64,000 bases of DNA from Chitinophagaceae bacterium 26-R-25 (GCA_029906195.1 JARWSJ010000003.1:736505-800504), one strand, 5' to 3'. Positions 8,783 through 17,612 are shown, counted from the stretch's first letter. Notes: generated by a model from the letters alone, not told the origin. Made by a program: numbers and translations.

Positions 8783-10151
8783 CCTTATTTTGCTTCCAAA
8801 GCTCGTTAAAAGTTTTTGAGGAAAAGTCCAAATCTGCGCGCTCTGTCGTCCAGCCTTTGAAGACTTTATTCACCATCCAGTTTTTCATTTTTTTATTGCC
8901 CATGTTCATCATGCTGCGGTGAAGGCTGGCTTGCTTCCACATTTTCCAGGCTACTCTTTCGCCCCATGAAGCATCACCTTCTTCAACGGACTCATACCTG
9001 TTTTCAAGCAGCAATTCGTGGAGATTGATTTTAACGGCACAGACTTCCGTACAGTTACCGCAAAGAGAAGATGCATAGCTCAAATGTTTCCACTCGTTCA
9101 TTTCTTTTAAATGCGGAGTAATCACAGAACCGATCGGCCCGCTGTAAGTGGTTTCGTAGCTGTGGCCGCCAATATTTTTATAAACAGGACACGCGTTGAG
9201 GCAGGCGCCGCAACGAATGCAGTAAAGGCTTTCGCGTGTTTTAGGATTGGCCAGCAAATTGGTGCGGCCATTGTCAAGCAAGATCACATACATTTCTTCA
9301 GGGCCATCCGTTTCGCCTTCCTGGCGCGGACCTGAAACGATGGTATTGTAAGAAGTAACTTTTTGGCCCGTCCCAAAAGTGGCCAGTAGCGGCCAGAAAA
9401 GACCAAGGTCTGCCATCGAAGGAATAACTTTTTCTATCCCCACAATTACAATATGTGTTTTCGGCCATCCACAGCTTAATCTTCCGTTTCCTTCATTTTC
9501 AGTGATGGCAATGCCGCCGATATCGCTGATGATGAAATTTGCGCCCGTAACACCTATTTCTGCCTGCACATATTTTTCGCGAAGTTTTGCCCTTGCAACA
9601 AGCGTAAGCTCCTCCGGAGTAAGTTTAGGATCGGTGCCGAGTTTTTCCGCAAAGAGTTTGGCAACGTCCTCCTTGCTTTTGTGCATCGCCGGAGTTACAA
9701 TGTGGTAAGGTGTTTCGCCATCCAGTTGTTGTATATATTCACCAAGATCAGTCTCTACACTTTCAATATTTTTTTCGTGAAGAAATTCATTCAGCTTGAT
9801 TTCTTCCGTTACCATGCTTTTGCTTTTCACAATTGTCTTGCAATTTTTGGCAACACATATCTGGTAAATCTCGTCAAGCGCCTGTTGTGTGTTTTCTGCC
9901 CAAATTACTTTGCCACCGCGTTTGGTGAGGTTTGCCTCAAATTCTTCCAGTTGCTGATCGAGTGTCTCAATAGCACGCCACTTCACGTTTTTGGCCCGCT
10001 CTCTCGCAGTGTTTACATCAGAAAACTGTTGTTTGCCAACGGGCACAACGGAATTATACTTCCCAATATTAAAATTGATCTTTCTTCTGTGATCAAGATC
10101 GGCAGCTTTGATAGTACTTTTGGCAATAAACGAGGACGCATGTTCTGACAT
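8775..10151 (-). CDS. lutB: LutB/LldF-type iron-sulfur protein with LUD domain
   Basis: Residues about 70-300 form the LUD domain. They are followed by YCIRCGACLNACPVY and LCGNCTEVCAVKIN, cysteine motifs for two 4Fe-4S clusters, and a C-terminal helical tail. In Bacillus and others LutB works with LutA and LutC to oxidise L-lactate to pyruvate, passing electrons through its clusters. No lutA or lutC lies next to it here, so the partners are either elsewhere or absent. ATG start at the right edge. The stop codon lies within an inverted-repeat arm shared with the convergent pigment gene. Confidence 0.9.
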   Translation of the reverse strand: MSEHASSFIAKSTIKAADLDHRRKINFNIGKYNSVVPVGKQQFSDVNTARERAKNVKWRAIETLDQQLEEFEANLTKRGGKVIWAENTQQALDEIYQICVAKNCKTIVKSKSMVTEEIKLNEFLHEKNIESVETDLGEYIQQLDGETPYHIVTPAMHKSKEDVAKLFAEKLGTDPKLTPEELTLVARAKLREKYVQAEIGVTGANFIISDIGGIAITENEGNGRLSCGWPKTHIVIVGIEKVIPSMADLGLFWPLLATFGTGQKVTSYNTIVSGPRQEGETDGPEEMYVILLDNGRTNLLANPKTRESLYCIRCGACLNACPVYKNIGGHSYETTYSGPIGSVITPHLKEMNEWKHLSYASSLCGNCTEVCAVKINLHELLLENRYESVEEGDASWGERVAWKMWKQASLHRSMMNMGNKKMKNWMVNKVFKGWTTERADLDFSSKTFNELWKQNKAI

Positions 10152-10229
10152 GGGACAAAATTAATGGTGATAGGTTAAATCATGAAACATGAACCGTGAA
10201 TGGAAGCGACAATCATGTGATTCACGCTA

Positions 10230-10955
10230 TCACGAATTCGCTTCACTCAGGGCGTACAACCCTTTAAACAACAGGTCAGGATCGGCGGTCAGTTGCGTTT
10301 TCAAATGAGGAACGAAGTATTGTGCATTACCTCCTGTAAGCACTACATTGAAATTAGTGTATTTTTCGGCATAAGCTTCTGCAATGCCATCTATTTCTTT
10401 GGCCATGCCCAGCTGCACGCCACTCAAAATATTTGTGGTAGTATCATATCCTATCAATGGAAAGTTCCAATTTTCTTTTACCAATGGAAGTTTTGCAGTA
10501 AAAGTTTGCAGGCTTTTAAAACGCATATCCATGCCCGGGGAAATGCTTCCACCAATGAACTCGTGATATTTGTTCACGTAGTTGTATGTAATGCACGTGC
10601 CAAGGGCAATGACAAGATTGTGTTTGCCCGGAAAAAGATTAACCGCTGCGGCTACCAGCGCGAGCCTGTCTGCACCAATGGTTTCAGGCTTTGCAACAGG
10701 CGTTGTAAAATTTAGTTTTGTAAGATGCGAGAGTTTATGGAAAGAAGTTTTTTCTGCAAGAATTTTTTCTATCGCTTCATCGTGATTGATTACAGATGAA
10801 AGTATTGTTTTTTGAGGTTGCAGTTTTTCCAGCAACATCGCTATTTCTTCGCTGTCCGCTCTTTCAAGATTCTTAACCTCCTTCAACTGGTCATTTTCGA
10901 AAACAGCATACTTCAATCGTGTATTTCCAAAATCAAAACAAATAGTAGTTACCAC
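10230..10955 (-). CDS. coaX: Type III pantothenate kinase
   Basis: The N-terminus CFDFGNTRLK contains the DxGNT phosphate-binding motif of CoaX enzymes, and IGADRLALVAAA and ALGTCITYNYV are the conserved pantothenate- and nucleotide-contact strands of the ASKHA fold. At 241 residues it is normal in length. It phosphorylates pantothenate, the first step of CoA synthesis. The only good start is GTG, directly before VTTICFDFG. Next to it, on the same strand but separated by an inverted-repeat element, is the Lon-domain gene. Confidence 0.93.
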   Translation of the reverse strand: MVTTICFDFGNTRLKYAVFENDQLKEVKNLERADSEEIAMLLEKLQPQKTILSSVINHDEAIEKILAEKTSFHKLSHLTKLNFTTPVAKPETIGADRLALVAAAVNLFPGKHNLVIALGTCITYNYVNKYHEFIGGSISPGMDMRFKSLQTFTAKLPLVKENWNFPLIGYDTTTNILSGVQLGMAKEIDGIAEAYAEKYTNFNVVLTGGNAQYFVPHLKTQLTADPDLLFKGLYALSEANS

Positions 10956-10993
10956 AGCTAGGTTTTTTGTGCGCCAAAAGTAGGAAATTGAGG

Positions 10994-11184
10994 GATGCTT
11001 CGCATCTTTTTCACCACTAAGTCACTAAGGACGCTAAGCTTCACTAAGAATTTATTTACGCACCGAGACTTTTTAAAGAGAAAACGTCCGTTTTTGATTT
11101 CAACTTTTCTTTTTCTTCGTGATAAAAAAATGCACAGCGTTTTCTCTTAATGAAACTTAGTGCCCTTAGTGCCTTAGTGGTCAA
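10994..11184. repeat. Inverted-repeat element 5 (CACTAAGG word) with mini-hairpin
   Basis: A small hairpin GATGC-TTC-GCATC (10994-11006) abuts the left arm (11010-11050: CACCACTAAG, TCACTAAGGA, CTTCACTAAG). The right arm (11141-11183) reads CTTAGTGCCCTTAGTGCC and TTAGTGGT. The spacer is about 90 nt. It fills the gap between coaX and the Lon-domain gene. Confidence 0.85.
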
Positions 11185-11196
11185 TATTGTGCTCCC

Positions 11197-11841
11197 TCAA
11201 ATTTCCAGATCCAGCCCCGACAAATTCTTAAAATGTCCATTCAGCTTTACCCGCTCTTTCAAATGCTCCATTTCGGCGATTATAGGAAGCACTTTGTTGA
11301 GGTGCCGCTTAAGATATTCCTGTCGCTGTACCTCCTGCAAAAGGCCAAGCAGTTCATATTCTTCTTCCAGCGACAGCCCGGCGTGATGGGCAATATCGTA
11401 GCTGACAAGTGACTCATCCGGCTTATTGAAATCCTTCTTGATCTTTAGTAGTTCGTGTAGATTTTTTACCGCCTGCACTACTTTTTGCATTAATTCGCGG
11501 TTGCCCTTGTCCTCAATATTTTCCGGATAATTAACAATGGCACCACTGTACAATTTTTCCGGAATCGTGTTGATCATTTCCAGCACCCTGAAAATTTCTA
11601 CGCCCGTGGTTTTAATATCCATTTCGCCATTGTCATAATTCTTTGAGATCTCTGTTATGGCAACCAAAGTACCCAGTTCGCTAACGTGATTATTGATCAC
11701 AGCAGGAATGCCAAATGGTTTATTGTTATCCTTACACTCATTTATCAGTTGCTTGTAGCGGGGCTCGAATATGTGCAGGTTCAGATTTTCCCCCGGATAC
11801 ACTACAACGCCTAAAGGAAATATGGGAATAAAATTGGTCAT
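11197..11841 (-). CDS. LON peptidase substrate-binding domain protein
   Basis: The opening FIPIFPLGVVVYPGENLNLH and the following LFEPRY-like segment (HIFEPRYKQLI) are typical of the N-terminal domain of Lon (PF02190). The protein is only 214 residues and lacks the AAA+ and serine protease parts of Lon. The C-terminal half is helical (VQRQEYLKRHLNKVLPIIAEME). Stand-alone proteins of this kind are widespread in Bacteroidota; their job is not established. It is divergent from the glycosyltransferase gene, with 66 bp between starts that must hold both promoters. Confidence 0.88.
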   Translation of the reverse strand: MTNFIPIFPLGVVVYPGENLNLHIFEPRYKQLINECKDNNKPFGIPAVINNHVSELGTLVAITEISKNYDNGEMDIKTTGVEIFRVLEMINTIPEKLYSGAIVNYPENIEDKGNRELMQKVVQAVKNLHELLKIKKDFNKPDESLVSYDIAHHAGLSLEEEYELLGLLQEVQRQEYLKRHLNKVLPIIAEMEHLKERVKLNGHFKNLSGLDLEI

Positions 11842-11907
11842 AGCATAAAATTAGAGCAATTTGCATTCCGCGGGAACCAAAAAATTACCGCACATAAAAA
11901 AAGAAAA

Positions 11908-12690
11908 ATGAGTAAAGTCTCTGTGTATATCATAGGTTACAATGAAGAAAAAAAGATCGCGGCGGCGGTAAATAGTGTGGTGAACTGGGCAGATGAAGTG
12001 ATTGTAATCGATTCTTATAGCACTGACAAAACTGCGGAAATTGCAACCAATTTGGGTGCGAAAGTTGTACAGGTGGCGTTCGAAGGTTTTGGAAAATTGC
12101 GCAACGATGCCATGCAATTTTGCAATCATCCCTGGATATTTAGTTTGGATTCAGATGAAAGATGCACACCTGAGGCAGCGGCAGAGATCTTGAAAATTGT
12201 AAGAGCTGATGATCAAAATGGTCCGGTGGCTTATTTTGTTCCCAGGAGAAATTATTTCATGGGTCAAAAGATAAAATTTTCCGGGTGGTACCCTGACTAC
12301 AGGCAGCCGCAGTTGTTTCGTACCGGAAAAATGACCTACTCATTGTCACCGGTTCACGAAGAATATGAGGTGCATGGGGAAACGGGTAAAATGCACAACC
12401 ACATTTGGCAATACCCCTTTGAAAACCTGGCGCAAATGATGCACAAGGCGAACAGGTACTCAACATTAGGAGCTCAAAAATACCTGCATAAGAAAAAAGG
12501 CGGACTGAGGCCCGCTTTGAGCCACGGTATTTGGTCGTTTTTACAGACATACATTTTTAGAGGAGGCATCCTTGATGGACGCGCAGGTTTTGCTATTGCC
12601 TTTTATGATTTTTACTACACATTTTATAAATATTTAAAGCTGAAAGAATTACAGGCAGGTTGGAAAGAACCCGAAAATTTTGACAAATGA
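11908..12690 (+). CDS. Glycosyltransferase family 2 (WaaE/KdtX-like)
   Basis: The N-terminus SVYIIGYNEEKKI is the nucleotide-sugar-binding strand of GT-A enzymes, VIVIDSYSTDKTAEIA follows, and SLDSDER carries the DxD motif that binds metal and nucleotide-sugar. The pattern GWYPDYRQPQLFR and VHEEYEV resembles LPS core glucosyltransferases of the WaaE/KdtX type. At 260 residues length is normal. It begins a plus-strand run of envelope sugar genes. The acceptor is unknown. Confidence 0.9.
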   Translation: MSKVSVYIIGYNEEKKIAAAVNSVVNWADEVIVIDSYSTDKTAEIATNLGAKVVQVAFEGFGKLRNDAMQFCNHPWIFSLDSDERCTPEAAAEILKIVRADDQNGPVAYFVPRRNYFMGQKIKFSGWYPDYRQPQLFRTGKMTYSLSPVHEEYEVHGETGKMHNHIWQYPFENLAQMMHKANRYSTLGAQKYLHKKKGGLRPALSHGIWSFLQTYIFRGGILDGRAGFAIAFYDFYYTFYKYLKLKELQAGWKEPENFDK

Positions 12691-12762
12691 CCCGGCCGTC
12701 TTTCCGTGGCACTTTATTTTAGAGCCTTATCTTGACAAAAATACTAACCCGATTTTCCGTTT

Positions 12763-13731
12763 ATGCGATCTGACCAAGACCAAATACTTATCAGTGGCTT
12801 CTGCATGGTGAGAAATGCAACTAAGCTTTATTATCCTATAAGGGCTTCCATAGAATCCATATTGCCCATTGTAGATGAATTTGTAGTGGCGCTTGGTAAT
12901 TGTGATGAAGACGATCATACACTGGAAGAAATACAAAAGATCAATTCTGATAAAATAAGAATCATTCACACCGTTTGGAATTTGGAAGAATACCCAAATG
13001 GAACAGAATACGCACATCAAACCGATATCGCTAAGAATGAATGTAAAGGAAAATGGCTTTTCTATATTCAAAGCGATGAAGTGGTGCATGAAAAATATTT
13101 ACCGGCGATCAAACACGCATGCGAAGTGCTGCAGGACGATACTGAAGTAGAAGGCTTTTTGTTTGATTACAAACACTTTTGGGGCGATTATTCTCACTAT
13201 GTTGTTTCACATGCATGGTACGACAAGGAAATAAGAATCATCAGGAACAACCCTGATATCCACTCGTGGCGCGATGCACAATCATTTCGACGCATTCCTG
13301 ATTTTGACGGAAAAGATTTTGCCCAGAAAGAAAACACTTTCAAGCTCAACGTTGTAAAAATCAACGCGTCTATTTATCACTACGGATGGGTTAGGCCACC
13401 GAGATTAATGCAGAAGAAAAGAGTTTTAATGGACTCCGACTATCATGGCTCAGAAGAGGCAAAAAGAAGACACGAACGGGCTTCCACTGCCTTTGACTAT
13501 GGCAACCTTAGCAAACTAAAAATTTTTAAAGGACGTCATCCTTCTGTGATGAAAGACTTTATCAAGAAGTTCGATTGGGGTCACCAGTTGTATCCCCACC
13601 TGATGACCTACCAAAAGCATAAGCATGACAGGTTTAAGTATAGGGTGCTTAGCTTTGTTGAGCAAAATCTTTTAGGTGGTAATCAAATTGCGAATAGCAA
13701 AAATTATAACCTGCTATCCAAGAGGCATTGA
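12763..13731 (+). CDS. Glycosyltransferase family 2-like protein
   Basis: A GT-A fold start (SGFCMVRNATKLYYPIRAS, then VDEFVVALGNCDEDDH) is followed by LFYIQSDEVVHEKYL, whose SDE takes the DxD place. The C-terminal half contains conserved HYGWVRPPRLMQKK and is rich in His and Tyr. The 322-residue length and these motifs match a group of glycosyltransferases often found beside FkbM methyltransferases and other surface-glycan genes. It lies 72 bp downstream of the preceding glycosyltransferase on the same strand. Donor and acceptor cannot be read from sequence. Confidence 0.85.
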   Translation: MRSDQDQILISGFCMVRNATKLYYPIRASIESILPIVDEFVVALGNCDEDDHTLEEIQKINSDKIRIIHTVWNLEEYPNGTEYAHQTDIAKNECKGKWLFYIQSDEVVHEKYLPAIKHACEVLQDDTEVEGFLFDYKHFWGDYSHYVVSHAWYDKEIRIIRNNPDIHSWRDAQSFRRIPDFDGKDFAQKENTFKLNVVKINASIYHYGWVRPPRLMQKKRVLMDSDYHGSEEAKRRHERASTAFDYGNLSKLKIFKGRHPSVMKDFIKKFDWGHQLYPHLMTYQKHKHDRFKYRVLSFVEQNLLGGNQIANSKNYNLLSKRH

Positions 13732-13734
13732 TCA

Positions 13735-13888
13735 ATTTGAAAATTTGTGGATTTGAAAATTTGAAAATGCTTCAGGTGTGTCCTTCCGAGTTTACTATTG
13801 CTCTCTGACAATTCGAGAGGTGGTTTTGAAAAATGCAAAGTCGCTCAGAATGAATTTTCAAATTTTCAAATCCTCAAATTTTCAAATA
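13735..13888. repeat. Inverted-repeat element 6 (AATTTGAAA word)
   Basis: The left arm (13735-13768) has TTTGAAAATTTG and ATTTGAAAATTTGAAAATG. The right arm (13851-13888) has GAATTTTCAAATTTTCAAAT and TCAAATTTTCAAAT. The spacer is about 82 nt. It starts four bases after the upstream stop. Confidence 0.82.
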
Positions 13889-13939
13889 ATGCTCCCTCCT
13901 GAAATGCCACATCAGGAAAAATTAGTTGAATAAAGTCTA

Positions 13940-13947
13940 TATATTTG
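13940..13947 (+). promoter_or_regulatory. Candidate -7 box upstream of the FkbM gene
   Basis: TATATTTG fits the Bacteroidota -7 consensus TAnnTTTG, 28 bp before the ATG. No convincing TTTG lies 19 bp upstream, so support is partial. Confidence 0.35.
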
Positions 13948-13975
13948 CTGGCCTCTATTTTAATAAACTTTCACA

Positions 13976-14806
13976 ATGTTCAAATACTTTAAAGCCTCTT
14001 TTGCAAGAAAAAAAGCAAGACGTGTTACCCAGGAATACCCGGTTCAAATAGACCGTTTTGAATTAGCCGGATTGGGTACCATTGAGTTTGCAAACTGGTT
14101 AAACCCGCTTGCAACTCCGGTAACATTAACTTCGGAAATGATCGCTTTTTTTAAGAAGTATATTAAAGAAGGCGACCTCGTTATTGACATTGGTTCTCAC
14201 ATTGGCGATACCACAGTGCCCATGGCGCTTTGTGCGGGCCCATCTGGCATGGCTTTGGGCTTTGATCCCAATCCGTATGTGTACAGAATATTAGAACAGA
14301 ATGCTGCGCTGAATGCCGGCAAGCAAAATATAGTGCCCGTAAATCTTGCCATTTCGAAAGAAGAAGAAGAGTTCTATTTTGTTTCATCAGAAGCTGCATT
14401 TACCAACGGCGGCATATCTCCAACCAAAGAAAGCTCCCACGGCAAGTTTGTTTATCCTGAAAAAATTAAAGGCGTTAACCTGAAAAAGTTCCTCGAAGGA
14501 AAATATAGCGAAAGGCTTAACAGGTTTTCTTTTATTAAAATAGACACGGAAGGATATGACAAGGAAATCATTAAGTCAATCTCCGATCTGTTAGCAGCTT
14601 ATAAACCTGTTATCGTTGCGGAAAGCTTTGGCGATGCCTCAGACGAAGCCAAGATGGAATTGTTTGATGTGATCGCTAAACTTGGATACGACATTTCTTA
14701 TTTTGAAGATTTTGATATAAATGCGGATGTGCAGAAGTTGAACAGCAGAGCTGACATAACCAAATGGAAGAAAACAATAAACATTTGCTGTATTCCAAAA
14801 AAGTAA
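13976..14806 (+). CDS. FkbM family methyltransferase
   Basis: VIDIGSHIGDTTVPMAL is the SAM-binding motif I with the DIGSxxG form typical of FkbM proteins; FDPNPYVYRILEQNAALN and IKIDTEGYDKEII are the other hallmark stretches (the latter the FkbM IDxEGxE-like motif). Length 276. These enzymes O-methylate sugars and other small molecules; beside two glycosyltransferases it probably methylates a glycan. It has its own likely promoter and a strong terminator just downstream. Confidence 0.9.
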   Translation: MFKYFKASFARKKARRVTQEYPVQIDRFELAGLGTIEFANWLNPLATPVTLTSEMIAFFKKYIKEGDLVIDIGSHIGDTTVPMALCAGPSGMALGFDPNPYVYRILEQNAALNAGKQNIVPVNLAISKEEEEFYFVSSEAAFTNGGISPTKESSHGKFVYPEKIKGVNLKKFLEGKYSERLNRFSFIKIDTEGYDKEIIKSISDLLAAYKPVIVAESFGDASDEAKMELFDVIAKLGYDISYFEDFDINADVQKLNSRADITKWKKTINICCIPKK

Positions 14807-14856
14807 ATTCGCTCTTTTGACCTCCGCAGCAGATTAACGATAAGTTTGTTGACACG

Positions 14857-14920
14857 TTCGCGGAATTGATCTTTTGTTTTTCTATTAGAATAATAAAAGA
14901 TCAATTCCGCGAATTTTTTT
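14857..14920 (+). terminator. Rho-independent terminator after the FkbM gene
   Basis: A perfect 19-bp stem (14857-14875 with 14895-14913, containing CGCGGAATTGATC / GATCAATTCCGCG) with a 19-nt loop is followed by eight T residues. It lies about 50 bp after the plus-strand stop and also faces the convergent GT87-like gene. Confidence 0.88.
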
Positions 14921-14957
14921 GGGCACTGCAATTTCCGCAATTGTATTCGAAAACGGC

Positions 14958-16148
14958 TCAACCGAGTACAGCCTTCTCAACCTGTACTGTGTCTGTTTCA
15001 GAAACCGGGGGAATAGTTAGAAACTGTTTTTTCCAGATTTGATAAATAATAATGAACCACACGGCTATGCTGCCAACTGCTTTAATGCAATAGGGCCTCA
15101 TAAAAACATCTCGGAAATGCGGCGTGAAAAGATCTGTTTGCGAAAGGCTCGTAAGAACAAAAGCCGCGATCATCACCATGTTTGTGGCTCTCGATTTATT
15201 TTGTAAAACATACCACAAACACACGCCAACAAAGGAAATAATGTAGGTCGGCGTCTCAGAACTGCTGCTGAAGATAACAACAAAAATAAGCGTCGAACAA
15301 AGAATGTATAACTGCAGCCGTTTATCGCTGAAATATTTGAAACGTATGTATTGAGTGAGAAACAAAATCATGCCGGCAAGAACGACCAGGTTGTTGTCAA
15401 TATCCATCCGCAATGTTCTTTTAAGAAAGCCCGGCAAGGAAATATTTTGAAACACGCTTTCATGATTGTTTGCGTTCTTTCTTAGGATCGTATTCTTCCA
15501 GTCAACATAAGATTGCAGAATAAAAGAAGGATTTGACAACAGCATTGGTGCGACGAAAAATACTACGGACCAAATGATCATCCATAAAATAAACCTGAAA
15601 GGTTTTTTTGAGAAAAAGAAAAACGCTAGCCCAACTATGCCATAGATCTTTACAAATGTTGCAAGCAAAATAAAGAATGCCGCTTTCCATTCTTTTCCTT
15701 CCTGTATAAAGCAATAACCTAAAATAATGCAGGCTGCCGCTGCAGCGTTGGTTTGCACATAAGAAGCTACGTTCATCATTTCGAGAGACGACACGATAAT
15801 AATGAATGCCTTTTTACTTTTTGAAATGGGCAATTTGTTGATGGCGAAATACAGAAACCATGCATTTATCATGGCCCACAAAATGGCACCGATCGCGTTG
15901 GGCAAGTAAGTAAAAGGAGCTATGATAATGCCAAACAAAGGCCCGTAAAGATTATCATTGAACGGTATGTAGAGATTGTGCTGTTCAAGAAGATTCAAAT
16001 ACACACTTTTGAATACAAAATAGTTGTGAATGCGGCCTTTCAATACTTCCGGCAATACTCCGATAAACGACAACGCAAACCACAAAAAAGTAGCAAACCT
16101 GTGATTGCTTAAAATCTCACCGCTTTTTACACTTTTAATAATATTCAT
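14958..16148 (-). CDS. GT87/DUF2029-like multi-pass membrane glycosyltransferase
   Basis: The 396-residue protein is very hydrophobic with about ten predicted membrane segments. YGPLFGIIIAPFTYLPNAIG, about 65-85 residues in, is close to the YSP-type loop seen in GT87 (polyprenol-phosphate-mannose or arabinose dependent) transferases. Such enzymes use lipid-linked sugars at the outer face of the inner membrane. It is convergent with the FkbM gene and probably belongs to the same glycan locus. The family call is moderate because these proteins diverge strongly. Confidence 0.72.
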   Translation of the reverse strand: MNIIKSVKSGEILSNHRFATFLWFALSFIGVLPEVLKGRIHNYFVFKSVYLNLLEQHNLYIPFNDNLYGPLFGIIIAPFTYLPNAIGAILWAMINAWFLYFAINKLPISKSKKAFIIIVSSLEMMNVASYVQTNAAAAACIILGYCFIQEGKEWKAAFFILLATFVKIYGIVGLAFFFFSKKPFRFILWMIIWSVVFFVAPMLLSNPSFILQSYVDWKNTILRKNANNHESVFQNISLPGFLKRTLRMDIDNNLVVLAGMILFLTQYIRFKYFSDKRLQLYILCSTLIFVVIFSSSSETPTYIISFVGVCLWYVLQNKSRATNMVMIAAFVLTSLSQTDLFTPHFRDVFMRPYCIKAVGSIAVWFIIIYQIWKKQFLTIPPVSETDTVQVEKAVLG

Positions 16149-16285
16149 ACAAATCTCAGCAAGAGGGTTAAAATCCTTGGTATGTCAGGTTTAATGACCT
16201 TATAACTTTGGTATCAGGGCCGCAAAGTAAGGAATAGTTAGTGGATATCTGATGGGTAAATAATAGATTTGTGCTAATAATAAAT

Positions 16286-16404
16286 CAAAAGGGAAAAGTA
16301 AAAATTCAAAAAGATTTGATGTACCCTCTCTAACCAACTGTTACATTCAAAGCATAAGAAGTGGGCGAGGGTAAACTCACAACTCATAACTCATAACTCA
16401 CAAC
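16286..16404. repeat. Solitary repeat arms before meaB
   Basis: Two arms stand in the gap before meaB: an AAATCAAAAGGGAAAAG/TAAAAATTCAAAAAG arm (16286-16317), and an AACTCATAACTCATAACTCA arm (about 16376-16404) ending just before the ATG. Neither has a nearby partner. The first resembles the reverse complement of the arm at 17318-17352 beyond meaB. Confidence 0.55.
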
Positions 16405-16409
16405 CTGCT

Positions 16410-17276
16410 ATGCCAGATCGCGATATAAAGTCTTTAGCCCGAAGCATTTCGCTTGTTGAAAACGAAGTTCCCGGATATGAAGACATTTTAAAATCAATCC
16501 CACATATTGCCACGCCCGTTATTGGAGTAACCGGTCCGCCCGGTGCCGGAAAAAGTACGCTCACCAATGAGCTGATCAAAGAAATGGTAAAACAGGGAAA
16601 ACAAGTCGCTGTATTGTGCGTAGATCCGTCTTCGCCTTTCAACCTTGGCGCTTTGTTAGGAGACAGGATACGCATGAGCGAGTGGTACAACAATCCAAAT
16701 GTTTTCATCCGCTCGCTGGCAAGCCGCGGAGCCCTGGGGGGCTTGCATCCGAAGATCATCGAACTGACGGATCTCGTTAAAACTGCGGCGTTTGACTACA
16801 TCATTATTGAAACGGTTGGCGTTGGGCAAAGTGAAATTGAAATTGCAGGCCTGGCCGACATTACCGTTGTTGTGCTCGTACCGGAATCGGGAGATGAAGT
16901 GCAGGCAATGAAATCTGGCCTCATGGAAATCGCTGACATTTTCGTAGTGAACAAAAGCGACCGGCCCGCAGCAGATCTATTCATGAAAAACCTGCAATTG
17001 CTGCTTTCAACCAATCACAAAAAAGAAGCGCCGGCAATTGTAAAAACAATTGCATCGCAGGGGGAAGGAGTGGAAAAGCTTTTTCACACGATCAATGAAA
17101 GGCTGAAAACACAATCGGCTAACAATAAAAGAGAATGGTTGCTTACTGAAAAAGCGTTTCATTTAATTCAACAAAAAAGGATGAAGGACATTGATAAGCT
17201 GTCGTTAAAAGAGGACATAAAAAAAGCCCTTGGTGACAAGAGCTTTAACTTATATGCGTTCGTCGAAAAATGGTAA
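16410..17276 (+). CDS. meaB: Methylmalonyl-CoA mutase-associated GTPase MeaB
   Basis: GPPGAGKST (residues 42-50) is the P-loop of the MeaB/ArgK G3E GTPases. ETVGVGQSEIEIA is their switch region, and VVNKSDRPAAD supplies the base-specificity NKxD motif. Length 288 is slightly short because the C-terminal dimerisation arm is compact. MeaB protects and reactivates adenosylcobalamin-dependent methylmalonyl-CoA mutase. The mutase genes are not in this window. The gene stands alone on the plus strand, bracketed by repeat arms. Confidence 0.93.
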   Translation: MPDRDIKSLARSISLVENEVPGYEDILKSIPHIATPVIGVTGPPGAGKSTLTNELIKEMVKQGKQVAVLCVDPSSPFNLGALLGDRIRMSEWYNNPNVFIRSLASRGALGGLHPKIIELTDLVKTAAFDYIIIETVGVGQSEIEIAGLADITVVVLVPESGDEVQAMKSGLMEIADIFVVNKSDRPAADLFMKNLQLLLSTNHKKEAPAIVKTIASQGEGVEKLFHTINERLKTQSANNKREWLLTEKAFHLIQQKRMKDIDKLSLKEDIKKALGDKSFNLYAFVEKW

Positions 17277-17317
17277 AACAGTTTAAGTCAAATAAAACTT
17301 AGCACAACTGCCTTAAA

Positions 17318-17352
17318 ACCTTTTGACTTTTGATTTTTTTACTTTTGCCTTT
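17318..17352. repeat. Solitary repeat arm after meaB (CTTTTGAC word)
   Basis: CCTTTTGACTTTTGATTTTT followed by TTACTTTTGCC, with no partner in this gap. Its reverse complement shares AAAAGTAAAAA and CAAAAG words with the arm at 16286. Its right end overlaps the stop codon of the convergent small membrane protein gene. Confidence 0.55.
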
Positions 17353-17569
17353 ATGCTTGTCTATTACTCTTCCACCACTGAAAACCGATGAATCCAAGAA
17401 TAGCCAGTGGCATAAATCCCAGGTAAATAATGCCGACGTTAAGCGCTTTAGCGGGTTTTTCTCCCAACTGCTGAGCTGTTTTTGTACAAATGGAGCATTG
17501 TGCTTTCGCTACAGAAAGACTGAAACTCAACAAAATAACCAACACAACAGGCACAATTCTCTTTTTCAT
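17351..17569 (-). CDS. Small CxxC membrane protein, function unknown
   Basis: The 72-residue protein has an N-terminal signal-like segment (KKRIVPVVLVILLSFSLSV, then AKAQ), a CSICTKTAQQLGE motif just after it, and one membrane span (about residues 44-64) ending in a short basic tail KSNRQA. The CxxC would lie outside the inner membrane. Similar short proteins seem common in Bacteroidota genomes, but I know of no assigned role. Possible roles are metal or haem handling or a redox accessory. It has an ATG start and sits between meaB (convergent) and the glutathione peroxidase gene on the same strand. Confidence 0.75.
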   Translation of the reverse strand: MKKRIVPVVLVILLSFSLSVAKAQCSICTKTAQQLGEKPAKALNVGIIYLGFMPLAILGFIGFQWWKSNRQA

Positions 17570-17612
17570 GCACGAAAATATTAAGATGCAAAGTTAAGAA
17601 ATTAAAGAGAAA

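Noticed and set aside
8632..8922. A plus-strand open frame of 96 codons
   Set aside because: It covers a repeat element and the antisense of lutB; it has no family-like sequence.
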